The notes: generated from the letters alone by a model not told the origin. Shown: positions 1-8,973, counted from the stretch's first letter. The stretch is DNA of 64,000 bases from JANXMY01 sp965246745 (GCA_965246745.1 OZ251980.1:2108001-2172000), one strand, 5' to 3'. Numbers and translations: made by a program.

Positions 1-65
1 GCTCACGGCGCAAACTCCCTACTCTCTCGAAAGGCCGCCTGGCGCGGCAGAAGCAAGACCTATCC

Positions 66-2858
66 ATGACGACCATTGACGCTCGCCGTGAAGACCGCCT
101 GGTTTCCTGGCGTCTCGAAAACACCCTCGCCGCCGGCTTTTTTCTTATCATACTTCTCGGCCTCCTCGGCTACTTTGGAGTTGTTCGCGCCATGCAGGAT
201 TCCACCCGCCGCTCGCGCGAAACCGAAGCCCGCGTAGATACCTGCATTTTTCTCGCCAAAGACCTCGCCCTGACCTCGCACGACACATCGTTCTTCACCC
301 AGTCCTATGTGTACTCGCATAACCCCGGCGACCTCGACCAAAAATGGGAAGCCGAAGCCGCCACCGACTCCGGCTTTGCCGCCCTGGCCGCCGCCCTCAA
401 AAAGCTGCCAAGCAGCAAGCCCTTGCAGGATGCCTGCGCCGCCGCCGACCGCCAGGACCGCCGGGTCTGCGAGCCGCAGGAAGCCCAGGAAATCGCGCTG
501 GTCCAGCAGGGCCGCTTCGCCGCCGCCGAAAACCTGCTCCAAACCGACGGCACCGCCGGGCGCGACACGCTCGAGCTTCAGCTTGACGACCTGGTCGGAG
601 CCAGCAAAAGCCAGGACACCGACGCCGCCCCGCAGGGGCTGAACGCCTACCGCGTGCAGGCGCAGGCCGCCGAAAACCAGACCGCCCGCCGCATTCTGCG
701 CGTCGGCAAAGCCGTCCAAGCCGCCATCGCCCTGCTGTCGCTTTTGATCGCCGTCGCCGTCATCCGCGCCGCGTCCGCCGGTGTCCGCACTGTGCTTGGA
801 GTCCAGGACACCCTGCGCGAAAGCGAAGCCCGCTACCGCCTGCTCTTTGAAACCAACCCGCAGCCCATGTTTGTCTACGCCCGCGAAACTCTGCGCTACC
901 TTGCCGTCAACCAAGCCGCCGTGCAGAAGTACGGCTACACGCGCGAAGAATTCGCGGCCATGACCATTCTGGACATTCGGCCCGAAGAAGACCGTGAGCG
1001 GCTTCAAGACACCCTGGCCCGGACGCTGGCCGTCGGCATCCCACTTGCCGGCAGCGTTTGGCGGCACCGCAAGCAGGGCGGCGCTCTGCTGTGGGCCGAA
1101 ATCACCTCCCACCCGATGCTCTGGTCCGGCCAGGCCGCCGCCATGGTGATCGCCCACGACATCACCGCCAAGCGCGACGCCGACGCCGGCCTCAGCCGCC
1201 TCGCCGCCATCGTCAACTCGTCCCACGATGCCATTGTCGGCTGGGACCGGCAGGGAAACATCACCAGCTGGAACCCCGGCGCAGAGCGGCTCTACGGCTG
1301 GTCCGAAACGGAAATGCTTGGGCAGCCGATCCTCACCCTGATGCCCGAGAACTGCGAGCCGATCACCCGAGCCATCTGCGAGCACCTGGAAGCCGGCCGG
1401 CCGATTGAGCTGCCCGACACCGTCCGCCGCCACAAAAGCGGCCGCCTGCTGGAAGTCTCCGTCTCCTCCTCGCCGGTTAAAAACGACCGGGGCGAAGTGG
1501 TCGGCGCATCCACCATCTCCCGCTCAGTCGCCGAGCAGAAAAAAGCCCAGGCCCTGATCCGCTGGCAGGCCCACAACGACCCGCTGACCCGCCTGCCCAA
1601 CCGAGCTTTCTTCCGGCAGGCGCTGGAAGACGCCATCGCCCGCGCCGCGCCGTTTACCCTTGTGTTTGTGGATTTGGACCAGTTCAAGCATGTCAACGAC
1701 AGCCTCGGCCATGTCGCCGGAGACCGTCTGCTCCAGGAAGCCGCCGCCCGCTTCGAGCGCTGCCTCCGCGAAGGGGACCTGCTCGCCCGCATGGGCGGCG
1801 ATGAGTTCACGCTGCTGCTGCCGGGGGAAGGGGGAGAAGAACAAGCCGCCGCCCTGCTCCAAGCGCTCGGCCCGCCGGTGATCATTGACGGCCATGAGCT
1901 GCACCTCGCCGCGTCGCTCGGCCTCAGCCGCTTTCCCGCCGATGCCGCCGACGGCGAAACCCTGCTGAAATACGCCGACCTTGCCATGTACCAAGCTAAA
2001 GAGCGCGGACGCAGCCGCTGGCAGACCTTCAGCCCCGCCCTGACCGTTGCCGCCCACGAGCGCCTGGTCCTTGAAAGCAGCCTGCGAAAAGCCATCGAGC
2101 GCGACGAGCTGAGATTGCTGTTTCAGCCGCAGGTGTCTTTGGCAACCGGGGAAATCGTCGGCACGGAAGCGCTGGTCCGCTGGCGGCATCCCGAGCTGGG
2201 ACTCATCGCGCCGGGACGCTTCATTCCGCTGGCCGAAGAAACCGGCCTGATCGTGCCGCTGGGGGAATGGGTGCTGCACGCCGCCTGCCGCCAGGCGGCA
2301 GGGTGGGCGCGTGAGGGGAAAGGTCTGCGGCAGTCGGTCAACGTTTCCGCGCGGCAGCTTGCCGAGCCGGACTTTGTCCGGCGGGTGCAGGCCGCCCTCG
2401 ACGAAACCGGCCTTGACCCGCGCCTGCTCGACCTCGAGCTGACCGAAAGCGCCCTGGTCGCGCAGGGCGAAGCCGCCGTCACCCGCCTCGCCGCCCTGCG
2501 AACTCTCGGCGTCCGAATCTCGATTGACGATTTCGGCACCGGCTACTCGTCGCTCGCGTACCTGCGCCGCTTTCCGCTGGATATTCTGAAAGTAGACCGC
2601 TCGTTCGTGCTCGGCCTCGGCGAGACCGGACGCCGCGCCCGGCAGGACCAGGCCGTTGTCCGCGCCATTGTCAGCATGGCGCACGCGCTGGATTTGGAAG
2701 TGATTGCCGAAGGAGTGGAAAACAGCGCCCAGCGGGAAACGCTTCAGCGTCTCGGCTGCGACACCATGCAGGGCTTCTTGTACAGCCCGCCTGTGACCGC
2801 AGAGCACCTGGAAAGCCTGCTGCCCGCACGGGAAACCCGTCAGCCCCAGGCGGCATAA
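66..2858 (+). CDS. Membrane PAS-GGDEF-EAL cyclic-di-GMP enzyme
   Basis: This 930-residue membrane protein should make and/or break cyclic di-GMP in response to a signal. A membrane segment lies at about residues 20-42, followed by a periplasmic loop and a second segment near 216-236. Two PAS domains follow (about 252-370 and 376-490). The GGDEF motif is intact at 577-581, and an RxxD inhibitory site lies five residues before it (R568, D571). The EAL domain keeps EAL at 701-703, DDFGTGYSSL and EGVEN, so both activities look possible. The ATG at 66 gives the first membrane segment directly. The gene stands alone, and no ligand for the sensor part can be named. Confidence 0.93.
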   Translation: MTTIDARREDRLVSWRLENTLAAGFFLIILLGLLGYFGVVRAMQDSTRRSRETEARVDTCIFLAKDLALTSHDTSFFTQSYVYSHNPGDLDQKWEAEAATDSGFAALAAALKKLPSSKPLQDACAAADRQDRRVCEPQEAQEIALVQQGRFAAAENLLQTDGTAGRDTLELQLDDLVGASKSQDTDAAPQGLNAYRVQAQAAENQTARRILRVGKAVQAAIALLSLLIAVAVIRAASAGVRTVLGVQDTLRESEARYRLLFETNPQPMFVYARETLRYLAVNQAAVQKYGYTREEFAAMTILDIRPEEDRERLQDTLARTLAVGIPLAGSVWRHRKQGGALLWAEITSHPMLWSGQAAAMVIAHDITAKRDADAGLSRLAAIVNSSHDAIVGWDRQGNITSWNPGAERLYGWSETEMLGQPILTLMPENCEPITRAICEHLEAGRPIELPDTVRRHKSGRLLEVSVSSSPVKNDRGEVVGASTISRSVAEQKKAQALIRWQAHNDPLTRLPNRAFFRQALEDAIARAAPFTLVFVDLDQFKHVNDSLGHVAGDRLLQEAAARFERCLREGDLLARMGGDEFTLLLPGEGGEEQAAALLQALGPPVIIDGHELHLAASLGLSRFPADAADGETLLKYADLAMYQAKERGRSRWQTFSPALTVAAHERLVLESSLRKAIERDELRLLFQPQVSLATGEIVGTEALVRWRHPELGLIAPGRFIPLAEETGLIVPLGEWVLHAACRQAAGWAREGKGLRQSVNVSARQLAEPDFVRRVQAALDETGLDPRLLDLELTESALVAQGEAAVTRLAALRTLGVRISIDDFGTGYSSLAYLRRFPLDILKVDRSFVLGLGETGRRARQDQAVVRAIVSMAHALDLEVIAEGVENSAQRETLQRLGCDTMQGFLYSPPVTAEHLESLLPARETRQPQAA

Positions 2859-2887
2859 TCCGGCGCATAATTCAGCGGCGTTACGCA

Positions 2888-2958
2888 GCGCTGTCACTCG
2901 GCGCTGTCACTCGGCGCTGTCACTCGGCGCTGTCACTCGGCGCTGTCACTCGGCGCTG
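2888..2958. repeat. 13-bp tandem repeat, 5.5 copies
   Basis: Five exact copies of gcgctgtcactcg and a partial sixth lie head to tail between the two flanking genes. On the minus strand they encode the last residues and the stop codon of the zinc-ribbon gene that ends at 2920. Because 13 is not a multiple of three, any change in copy number changes the reading frame of that C-terminus. Confidence 0.97.
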
Positions 2959-3558
2959 CACCAGGGTGCGCCCCCGATACAGCGCGACCGACTGCACCCG
3001 GTAGTTGTCGCCGGAAATGTCCGTGCGCGTCAAAGACACTTGAACACTCTGCGCCGGGACACTCTGCGGCGGATCGTCATACAGCAGCAGCAGCAGGTGC
3101 GGATCGCCGCTCCGCACCACCCGCCCCAGGCCCCCCGCCGCTTCCGTCAGCTCATACAGCGACATGGAAAGCCCGACCGCGCCATACACCCGCTCCGCCC
3201 GGTCCGCCGGTGCCGCGCTCGCCAGCGCTGCCCTTGCCAGCGCCGTCCTCGGTGCCGGCAAAGGCAGGTCTCGGGCCAGCCACAGCAGCCCGCCCGCCAG
3301 CGCCGCCAAGCCGAAGCTGCCGGCGAACGCCCGCCCAAACGCCCGCAGCGCCGCCGAAACACGCGGCGGGCCGGGACGCGCCGGCGGCACCAGCAGAATA
3401 TCAAACGCGTGCGTCTGCTCCAGCATCGGCGCGGCAAACCGGGTCCGATACCGATGGCCGCATGAGTGGCAGACAAGGGCATCCAGCCGCGCCGCTTTCC
3501 CGCATTGGGGGCACCGCTTTGCACTCAGCGCTCTTTTTCCCGCCGCTGTCTTTGTCAT
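2920..3558 (-). CDS. Zinc-ribbon, single-pass membrane protein of unknown function
   Basis: Function unknown. With the ATG at 3558 the protein is 212 residues long. A CPQCGK...CHSCGHRY zinc ribbon lies near the N-terminus, about residues 16-36, and one membrane segment lies around residues 75-95 (FGLAALAGGLLWLA). The remaining C-terminal half is predicted to be outside or periplasmic. The reading frame stays open to 3669, but that extension is Arg/Gly/Cys-rich and looks non-coding. The GGAG directly against the 3558 ATG is too close for an ideal ribosome site, so the start is uncertain. The C-terminus is built from the 13-bp tandem repeat. The protein at 8974 has the same zinc-ribbon plus membrane-anchor plan. 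Confidence 0.7.
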   Translation of the reverse strand: MTKTAAGKRALSAKRCPQCGKAARLDALVCHSCGHRYRTRFAAPMLEQTHAFDILLVPPARPGPPRVSAALRAFGRAFAGSFGLAALAGGLLWLARDLPLPAPRTALARAALASAAPADRAERVYGAVGLSMSLYELTEAAGGLGRVVRSGDPHLLLLLYDDPPQSVPAQSVQVSLTRTDISGDNYRVQSVALYRGRTLVQRRVTAPSDSAE

Positions 3559-3710
3559 CTCCGGTTGCTGTGCCTTGAAAGTCGCTTTCGCTCTGCCGCC
3601 GGCGCACCCGCACCTGCCGCCGGCTTCCGTCGTTATTATACCCCGGCAGACGCTTTCGCGCCCCTGCACGCCCGATTTGTCATCTAAAGTTTATCTTGTG
3701 TGCCGAACAC

Positions 3711-5081
3711 TCACGGCGTGCGGCCCGTCCAGCGCACCCGCCAAATGCTGTTCGAGCCGTCATCCGTCACCAAAAGCGAGCCGTCGGCCGCCACGGCGAC
3801 CCCGACCGGCCGGCCCCAAACATCCCCGTCCGAAGTGACAAACCCCGTCAAAAAGTCGTCAAACTCGCCGGTCGCCGCCCCCCCTTTGCCGACCGGCACG
3901 CAGATCACTTTGTACCCCGCCCGGTGCGCCCGGTTCCAAGACCCATGCTCGGCGGCAAAAATCATTCCCCGGTAGGGCAGGGGAAACTGCGCCGCCGTGT
4001 AAAACGTCAGCGCCAGCGACGCCATATGCGGCTGCAGCAGCACATCCGGCGTCAAAGTCCGCGCCCGCAGCTCCGGGTGCGCGTCCGGCAAATCCGGGTC
4101 CTGATGCCCGCCCATGTAATACCAGGGCCAGCCGTAAAACCCGCCCGGCTCGACATGCGTGATGTAATCCGGCACCAGGTAATCGCCCAGCGTGTCCCGC
4201 TCGTTCACCGACGCCCACAGCCGCCCCGTGCCCGGCTGCACCGCGATCCCGACCGGGTTGCGTATCCCGGACGCCCAAACTCGCCCGCCGCCCCCCTCGG
4301 GGGTAAACGCCAAAATATCCGCCCGGTGAAACTCCGCCGGATGCGTGTCCGCATCGTCATGGTTTGACCGCGACCCCACCGACACAAACAGCGTCCTGCC
4401 GTCCGCCGAAAACGCCAGGTCGCGCGTCCAGTGCCCGCCCCCGCGCAGCCGCCCGCCCCCCGGCAGGTCCGGCACCACTGTTTCGGCCGCTCCCGCCGCC
4501 TGCAAATCACCATTGGTGTACGGAAACCGCACCACCGAGTCGGTGTTCGCTACATACACAAATTTCGGATTCGGCCCGCTCGGATAAAACGCCATCCCAA
4601 ACGGCTGCCGCAGGCCCTCGGCATAAGTCGAAATCACCGACGGGTGCGCCGCCCCTGCCGCTGCCCGCAGGAGTTTCACCCGGTTCGCGCCGCTTTCCGC
4701 CACAAACACGTCCCCGTTCGGCGCGGTGACGATCTTGCGCGGGTTTTGGAGATTGTCCGCAAACAGCGACACCTCAAACCCCGCCGGCGCTTTCGGCAGC
4801 GCTCCCTCGGGCCGGGGAACCAGATTCGCCCCGTTATCTACCGACGGCGTCGCACGCGGCGGCGGCAGCATCTCCACCGTCAAGCGCCGCCGCACCCCCG
4901 GCGCATCGGTAGACCAGTCCCCCAGCGCCGCGTCCCCCGTCAGCAGCGTCCCCGCCCGAGCGCCCGAAATCGCCCGCGTCTGTGCCGCCTCCACGGGTTT
5001 CACCGCCGCCTGATGATGCACAAAAATCCCGGCCATGCCGGCAAGCGCCGCTGCCGCCGGCGCTATGGTCAAAAGTTTCAT
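3711..5081 (-). CDS. PQQ-dependent sugar (sorbosone/glucose-type) dehydrogenase family, secreted
   Basis: This 456-residue protein starts with a hydrophobic export signal (MKLLTIAPAAAALAGMAGIF). The rest reads as a soluble beta-propeller of the glucose/sorbosone dehydrogenase family: PRKIVTAPNGDVFVAESG, GIRNPVGIAVQPGTG, EPGGFYGWPWYYMG and AEHGSWNRAHRAGYK are typical blade motifs. Known members oxidise sugars or aldehydes in the periplasm using PQQ or a similar cofactor, but the substrate here cannot be told. No PQQ synthesis gene is in the window. A strong sigma-70-like promoter (5174-5202) lies about 90 bases upstream. The gene appears monocistronic. Confidence 0.85.
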   Translation of the reverse strand: MKLLTIAPAAAALAGMAGIFVHHQAAVKPVEAAQTRAISGARAGTLLTGDAALGDWSTDAPGVRRRLTVEMLPPPRATPSVDNGANLVPRPEGALPKAPAGFEVSLFADNLQNPRKIVTAPNGDVFVAESGANRVKLLRAAAGAAHPSVISTYAEGLRQPFGMAFYPSGPNPKFVYVANTDSVVRFPYTNGDLQAAGAAETVVPDLPGGGRLRGGGHWTRDLAFSADGRTLFVSVGSRSNHDDADTHPAEFHRADILAFTPEGGGGRVWASGIRNPVGIAVQPGTGRLWASVNERDTLGDYLVPDYITHVEPGGFYGWPWYYMGGHQDPDLPDAHPELRARTLTPDVLLQPHMASLALTFYTAAQFPLPYRGMIFAAEHGSWNRAHRAGYKVICVPVGKGGAATGEFDDFLTGFVTSDGDVWGRPVGVAVAADGSLLVTDDGSNSIWRVRWTGRTP

Positions 5082-5173
5082 TGCTGCTTTCTAAATTCAA
5101 AGACAAAAAAGGCGAAAGCCGGAACGGCTTTCGCTTCTTTCACAACCCCCATCGGAATTGCGAACGTGAATAC

Positions 5174-5202
5174 AGTATATCACAGCCGGGGCCGAATGTC
5201 AA
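5174..5202 (-). promoter_or_regulatory. Sigma-70-type promoter of the sugar dehydrogenase gene
   Basis: On the minus strand, TTGACA (5197-5202) and TATACT (5174-5179) are separated by exactly 17 bases, which predicts a transcript start near 5167 and a leader of roughly 86 bases. Confidence 0.75.
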
Positions 5203-5345
5203 GCGGCAAAAAACCGCCCCGCGCCGCTTGACGCGACAGCATAACCCGCCGCGCCCGCGCGACACACCCCCATACGCCGCCCGGCGCACGCCCGCAGCTT
5301 GAAAAACGCATCGAGTAAGTCTTTTGATTGTCTCAAAATCACTGC

Positions 5346-6809
5346 TTATTCCCCGCGTATCGTCGTCACCATAGACTCCGACAGCAGGCCGACTCCCGGA
5401 ATATACCGCACGCGGGGGTCCGCCGCCAAGCGCACCCACTCAATCAGCGGCGACTCATCGGTCAAATGCAGCGTCCGGCGCAAATCCGCCGTCCGCACCA
5501 AGCCCTCGCTCGCCGCCCGGTCGCACAGCGCCAAAACATCGCGCGGCACCGGCGGCGGACCCGCTTCCGGTAAGGCAAACAAATTGGTCGCCGCCGCATC
5601 CGCCCGCGCCAGCACTTCCGCCCCCGAAAACGCCTTCCGTCCGACCGGCAAAGCCAGCGTCATCGCTTCGGCCGCCTTCGGCGCTTCCCCGCCAAGCATC
5701 ACCGTCACCCGGCTTTCGCCGCGTGTCAGCACAAAGTCCGCCAAGCGCAGGCCCGACGCCGACACATCCGGCTCCGGCAGACGCTTCACCCGCCACGCGC
5801 CGCCGCCGCCGCCCTCACCTGCCGCCCGCCGCTTCGCGGTTTCTTTCACCAGGTCCTTGTGCAGCGCCAGTCCCGCTTCGAAGCGCTTTTTAAATGCCGG
5901 CTTATCCGCCCCGGCAGCGGCAGATTTTAAGGGCAAGCCCAGCACGCGCAGCAGATCGGTCGACAGCGTCAGCCGGAACGCCTTCGCGCCGATCCGCGCC
6001 TCGGCATAGCCGCCCGTGCTCCGCGACCCGTAAGCCGAAATCAAAAACAGCAGGCAGCGCCCGAGCCGCCCCGCCCGGCGCGGCAAAATCGAAACCGTCT
6101 CCGTCTCCAGCAGCGTCACCGTCCCGGCCTCCGCGCTGACCACAGCCTTGATCCCCAGCGCCTTCGCCAGCGCCCGCACTTCCGACGCGTCACTTGACGT
6201 CAGCGACAAGCCCAGCAGCACAATCTGCGCCGCCCGCTTCAGCACGGTATCCAGCGAGTGAAAATTATACAGCGCGACAATGTCCGCCGGCGTCGGCACC
6301 GCCCCGAGCCGGGTCAGCACTTGGTTATCCTCGGCGTCTGAATGCAGCAGCACGTCCCACTGCTGCGCGGTCAAACAGAACTCAGACGCCAGCGCCGCGT
6401 AGCACTCCGCCCGCCCCGCCTCGGTCAAAAACCCATTGCAGCGCTCGTTGACAAAGGCATACGTCCACGCCCGCACGTCCACCGGCCGGGACAGCCCCGC
6501 CCCGCGCAGCCGCCCTGCGCCGTCCCGCCCGACCAGCGCGGCAAAGTCCGGCGTCTCGTACCGATAAAACTGACCCAGGCACGCCACAATCCCCCGCGCC
6601 AGCCGGGGATCGCCGAAAAAGTCCGTCATCGCCTGCGCGTCCATGTCCCGCCGCCGCCGCCCCGCCGCCGCGTCAAATGTCCGAATGGCGATTTCTAATC
6701 GTGCGACAAACTTTTTGTCTTTGATCTGATGCGGGTACACCGCAGCGGGCATGCCCGGCGCACTGCCCTTGCGCGATGTCTTCTTGAAATCTTCCTGCCG
6801 AAACGCCAT
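5346..6809 (-). CDS. DUF790 / Bax1-like nuclease-family partner of XPB helicase
   Basis: This 487-residue protein resembles the DUF790 (COG3372) family, the Bax1 nuclease that binds XPB in archaea. Support comes from the N-terminal half with LYNFHSLDTVLKRA, which matches the family's conserved YN-L element, from a C-terminal part with LADFVLTRG followed by a beta strand, and from the position directly downstream of an XPB-type helicase on the same strand. In active Bax1 the DF motif is followed by an acidic residue in a short strand before G-F-W. Here that strand reads VTVMLGG, so the acidic residue seems replaced and nuclease activity may be lost. The first 40 residues are basic. A perfect 64-bp inverted repeat separates it from the helicase gene. 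Confidence 0.62.
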   Translation of the reverse strand: MAFRQEDFKKTSRKGSAPGMPAAVYPHQIKDKKFVARLEIAIRTFDAAAGRRRRDMDAQAMTDFFGDPRLARGIVACLGQFYRYETPDFAALVGRDGAGRLRGAGLSRPVDVRAWTYAFVNERCNGFLTEAGRAECYAALASEFCLTAQQWDVLLHSDAEDNQVLTRLGAVPTPADIVALYNFHSLDTVLKRAAQIVLLGLSLTSSDASEVRALAKALGIKAVVSAEAGTVTLLETETVSILPRRAGRLGRCLLFLISAYGSRSTGGYAEARIGAKAFRLTLSTDLLRVLGLPLKSAAAGADKPAFKKRFEAGLALHKDLVKETAKRRAAGEGGGGGAWRVKRLPEPDVSASGLRLADFVLTRGESRVTVMLGGEAPKAAEAMTLALPVGRKAFSGAEVLARADAAATNLFALPEAGPPPVPRDVLALCDRAASEGLVRTADLRRTLHLTDESPLIEWVRLAADPRVRYIPGVGLLSESMVTTIRGE

Positions 6810-6830
6810 CTGATAATCTCCTCAATACAG

Positions 6831-7034
6831 ACCCCTCCCGCCTTGCTTCGCTCATTCTTCGCTTCGCAGGGTCCCTCCCCTGTTAGGGAAGGGCCAAGAT
6901 AGTTTTTTTGGCCTCGTCTCTTGAATGAGAGCCTGCCGCCAAGACGCAAAGCCTCGGGCCGAACTTTGAAGCCCTTCCCTAACAGGGGAGGGACCCTGCG
7001 AAGCGAAGAATGAGCGAAGCAAGGCGGGAGGGGT
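6831..7034. repeat. Perfect 64-bp inverted repeat with 76-bp loop
   Basis: The arm 6831-6894 (starting acccctcccgccttgcttcg) is repeated as an exact reverse complement at 6971-7034, with 76 bases between. The element fills the space between the helicase and Bax1-like genes, and the right arm ends three bases short of the helicase stop codon. Perfect arms of this length suggest recent insertion of a MITE-like or REP-like element. It would form a very strong hairpin in the transcript between the two genes. Confidence 0.95.
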
Positions 7035-7036
7035 TC

Positions 7037-8335
7037 TTACTCCGCCTTCTCGACCGGCTTGCGCCGCCGCGCCGTTTTCACTTCGCTGGTCCCGCGCGAG
7101 ATAATCTCGTACAAAAACGCATGGCCCGGCTTCGGACGCAGCACCCGCCCCAAGCGCTGAATATACTCGCGGGTCGTAGACGACCCCGAAACCACAATCG
7201 CAACATTGGCATCCGGCACGTCCACGCCCTCGTTCAAGACCCGGCCCGTGACCAGCTTGGAATACTTTTGCTGCCGGAACTTGTCCAGAATATCCCGCCG
7301 CTCGTCGGCATGGGTCCGGTAGGTAATCGCCGGCAGACACAAGCGCCGGGACAAATCGTTCACCAGGACGTTCCACTCGGAAAACACAATCACTTTGTCC
7401 GAGCGATGCTCCAACAGCAGGTCCTCCACGGCTTTGACCTTGCGCTCGGCATTCATCGCCAGCATCCGCGCTTCCCGGTGCGAGCGCAGCGCCAGACGCG
7501 CCGCCGGGTCATGCCCCGCGCTCCGTATCAGTGCCTCAAACAAGTTCGCCGCCCCGGTCAGCATCAGCTTCGTGCGGTTCGCGGCCATGTACCACGAAAA
7601 CTCCGCCGTCAGCCGGTCGTACCGCGCCTGCTCATCATCGGTCAAATCCACCGAAACCCGCTGCACTTTGTAATCGGCGATATGCTTGTCCCGCGCCAAA
7701 GTCGCCGGCTGACGCTCAAACACCGTCGGTCCGATAAGATTGGCTAAATCGTCATGCCGCCCGTCGGAGCGCTCCAATGTCGCCGACAGCCCCAAGCGAA
7801 ATGGCGCGTCCGCCCGCGTCGCAATGGTGCGATAAGACGCCGACGGCAGGTGATGCGCTTCGTCAAACACCAACAATCCAAAGCGCGACAAATCGCGCTT
7901 CGGCATCGCCGCCGAGTCGTAAGTGATCACCGTAATCGGCTTCTCGCTCTTGAACCCCCCGCCGATCATGCCGACTTCGGCGTCGGTCAGCCCGAATTTG
8001 GCGCAAATGCCGTCATGCCACTGATGCATCAAGTCAATCGTCGGCACGACCACCAAAGTCGCCACTTTCATGGCTTCCAGCACCATCAGCGCCACCACCG
8101 TCTTGCCCGCGCCCGTCGGCAGCACGACCACGCCGCGCCCATGCGCCTGCCCCCACGCCGTCAGCGCGTCTTTCTGGTAGGGCCGGGGCGTCAGCGCAAT
8201 CTCCGGCAGCGCAAACGGCAGCGCATACTCTTCCGACGCCGCGTCCAGCCACGCCGTTTCGGCGTCTTCCTCGCCCTCGTCCCGCTCCAAATCGGCGGCG
8301 AACAAATCCAATTCAATCTCGGTCAATTCCGGCAT
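7037..8335 (-). CDS. XPB/Rad25-type superfamily 2 DNA helicase
   Basis: This 432-residue SF2 ATPase has Walker A PTGAGKT at 73-79, DEAH at 158-161, and motif III SAT at 184-186 followed by the XPB-like run ERSDG...LIGPTVFE. The second RecA domain contains VFSEWN, NEGVDVPDA and QRLGRVLR. The family (COG1061) unwinds DNA in repair and recombination. The N-terminus is short and acidic and there is no obvious damage-recognition domain. It lies between an HhH repair-like protein (upstream, 8345) and a Bax1-like protein (downstream), all on one strand, so an XPB-Bax1 type repair complex is likely. The gap to the upstream gene is only 9 bases. Confidence 0.88.
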   Translation of the reverse strand: MPELTEIELDLFAADLERDEGEEDAETAWLDAASEEYALPFALPEIALTPRPYQKDALTAWGQAHGRGVVVLPTGAGKTVVALMVLEAMKVATLVVVPTIDLMHQWHDGICAKFGLTDAEVGMIGGGFKSEKPITVITYDSAAMPKRDLSRFGLLVFDEAHHLPSASYRTIATRADAPFRLGLSATLERSDGRHDDLANLIGPTVFERQPATLARDKHIADYKVQRVSVDLTDDEQARYDRLTAEFSWYMAANRTKLMLTGAANLFEALIRSAGHDPAARLALRSHREARMLAMNAERKVKAVEDLLLEHRSDKVIVFSEWNVLVNDLSRRLCLPAITYRTHADERRDILDKFRQQKYSKLVTGRVLNEGVDVPDANVAIVVSGSSTTREYIQRLGRVLRPKPGHAFLYEIISRGTSEVKTARRRKPVEKAE

Positions 8336-8344
8336 AGATGGCTC

Positions 8345-8851
8345 CTACTCAAACAGCGACAACTGCCCCCAGTCGGACAAGCGCTTCGGGCCGACCCCGT
8401 ACACCCCCGCCGCCCGGCCCGACCGGGCCGCTTCCGCCAGCTCTTCCGCCGTCGAGACGCCCAGCGCCTCATGCAGCCGCTGCGCGAGGCGCGGCCCGAC
8501 CCCCGGCGCACTCATCAGCGCCCCGACATGCGGCGGCAGGTCGGCGCACAGCTCCTGAAAATACTCCATCCGGCCCGTCCGCGCCAGCTCCGCCAGCTTC
8601 CGCTGCAATCGGTCGCCGAGCACCCCCTTGCGGCGGCGCAGACTTTCCGTGCCGTCCCGCAGGACGCCCACCGCATCGTCGCGGCGGCCCATCAGCGCCC
8701 GTGCGCCCCGCTCATACGCCCGCACCCGGTACGGGTTGTCGTCGCGGTCGCGCAGCAGCGTCGCAATCTTCCAAAGCGTCTGCGCCATCTCTTTATTCGT
8801 CAGCTCTTGATTGGTTGTGTTCATAATGGGTGATTTTCGTTCAGCGGACAT
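8345..8851 (-). CDS. Helix-hairpin-helix protein like the N-terminus of DNA polymerase X
   Basis: This small 168-residue protein matches the N-terminal 8-kDa and thumb-like region of PolX/Pol beta. It has a lyase-type helical segment (DDNPYRVRAYERGARAL) and two helix-hairpin-helix motifs (APGVGPRLAQRL and VYGVGPKRL). It lacks polymerase and PHP domains, so it probably binds DNA gaps or ends without synthesis. It is the first gene of a cassette with XPB helicase and Bax1-like protein. A TATAAT box ends seven bases before the ATG at 8851, which fits leaderless translation. A second ATG at 8824 has no ribosome site. Confidence 0.75.
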   Translation of the reverse strand: MSAERKSPIMNTTNQELTNKEMAQTLWKIATLLRDRDDNPYRVRAYERGARALMGRRDDAVGVLRDGTESLRRRKGVLGDRLQRKLAELARTGRMEYFQELCADLPPHVGALMSAPGVGPRLAQRLHEALGVSTAEELAEAARSGRAAGVYGVGPKRLSDWGQLSLFE

Positions 8852-8858
8852 CTGTTCG

Positions 8859-8864
8859 ATTATA
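8859..8864 (-). promoter_or_regulatory. -10 box of the HhH/helicase/Bax1 cassette (leaderless)
   Basis: TATAAT on the minus strand ends seven bases before the ATG at 8851, so transcription should begin at or next to the A of the start codon. No clear -35 box is visible. Confidence 0.55.
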
Positions 8865-8910
8865 CCCGAATTGGACTCTGTTCGTCTACATTTTGTTCCG
8901 AAACCCTGCC

Positions 8911-8939
8911 TTGACAGCCCCGAAATTTCGCGGTATCAT
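8911..8939 (+). promoter_or_regulatory. Sigma-70-type promoter
   Basis: TTGACA (8911-8916) and TATCAT (8934-8939) with a 17-base spacer lie 35 bases before the zinc-ribbon gene at 8974. The promoter is divergent from the repair cassette promoter, and the two -10 boxes are about 70 bases apart. Confidence 0.75.
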
Positions 8940-8973
8940 ACAGGGGAAAACGCGGGGAAAGAGGGCAACACCG

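Noticed and set aside
60..2897. Long antisense reading frames (457 aa each) across the GGDEF-EAL gene
   Set aside because: High GC gives few stop codons on the other strand. The sense frame carries all catalytic motifs, and the antisense proteins are Gly/Ala/Arg-rich with no recognisable domain.
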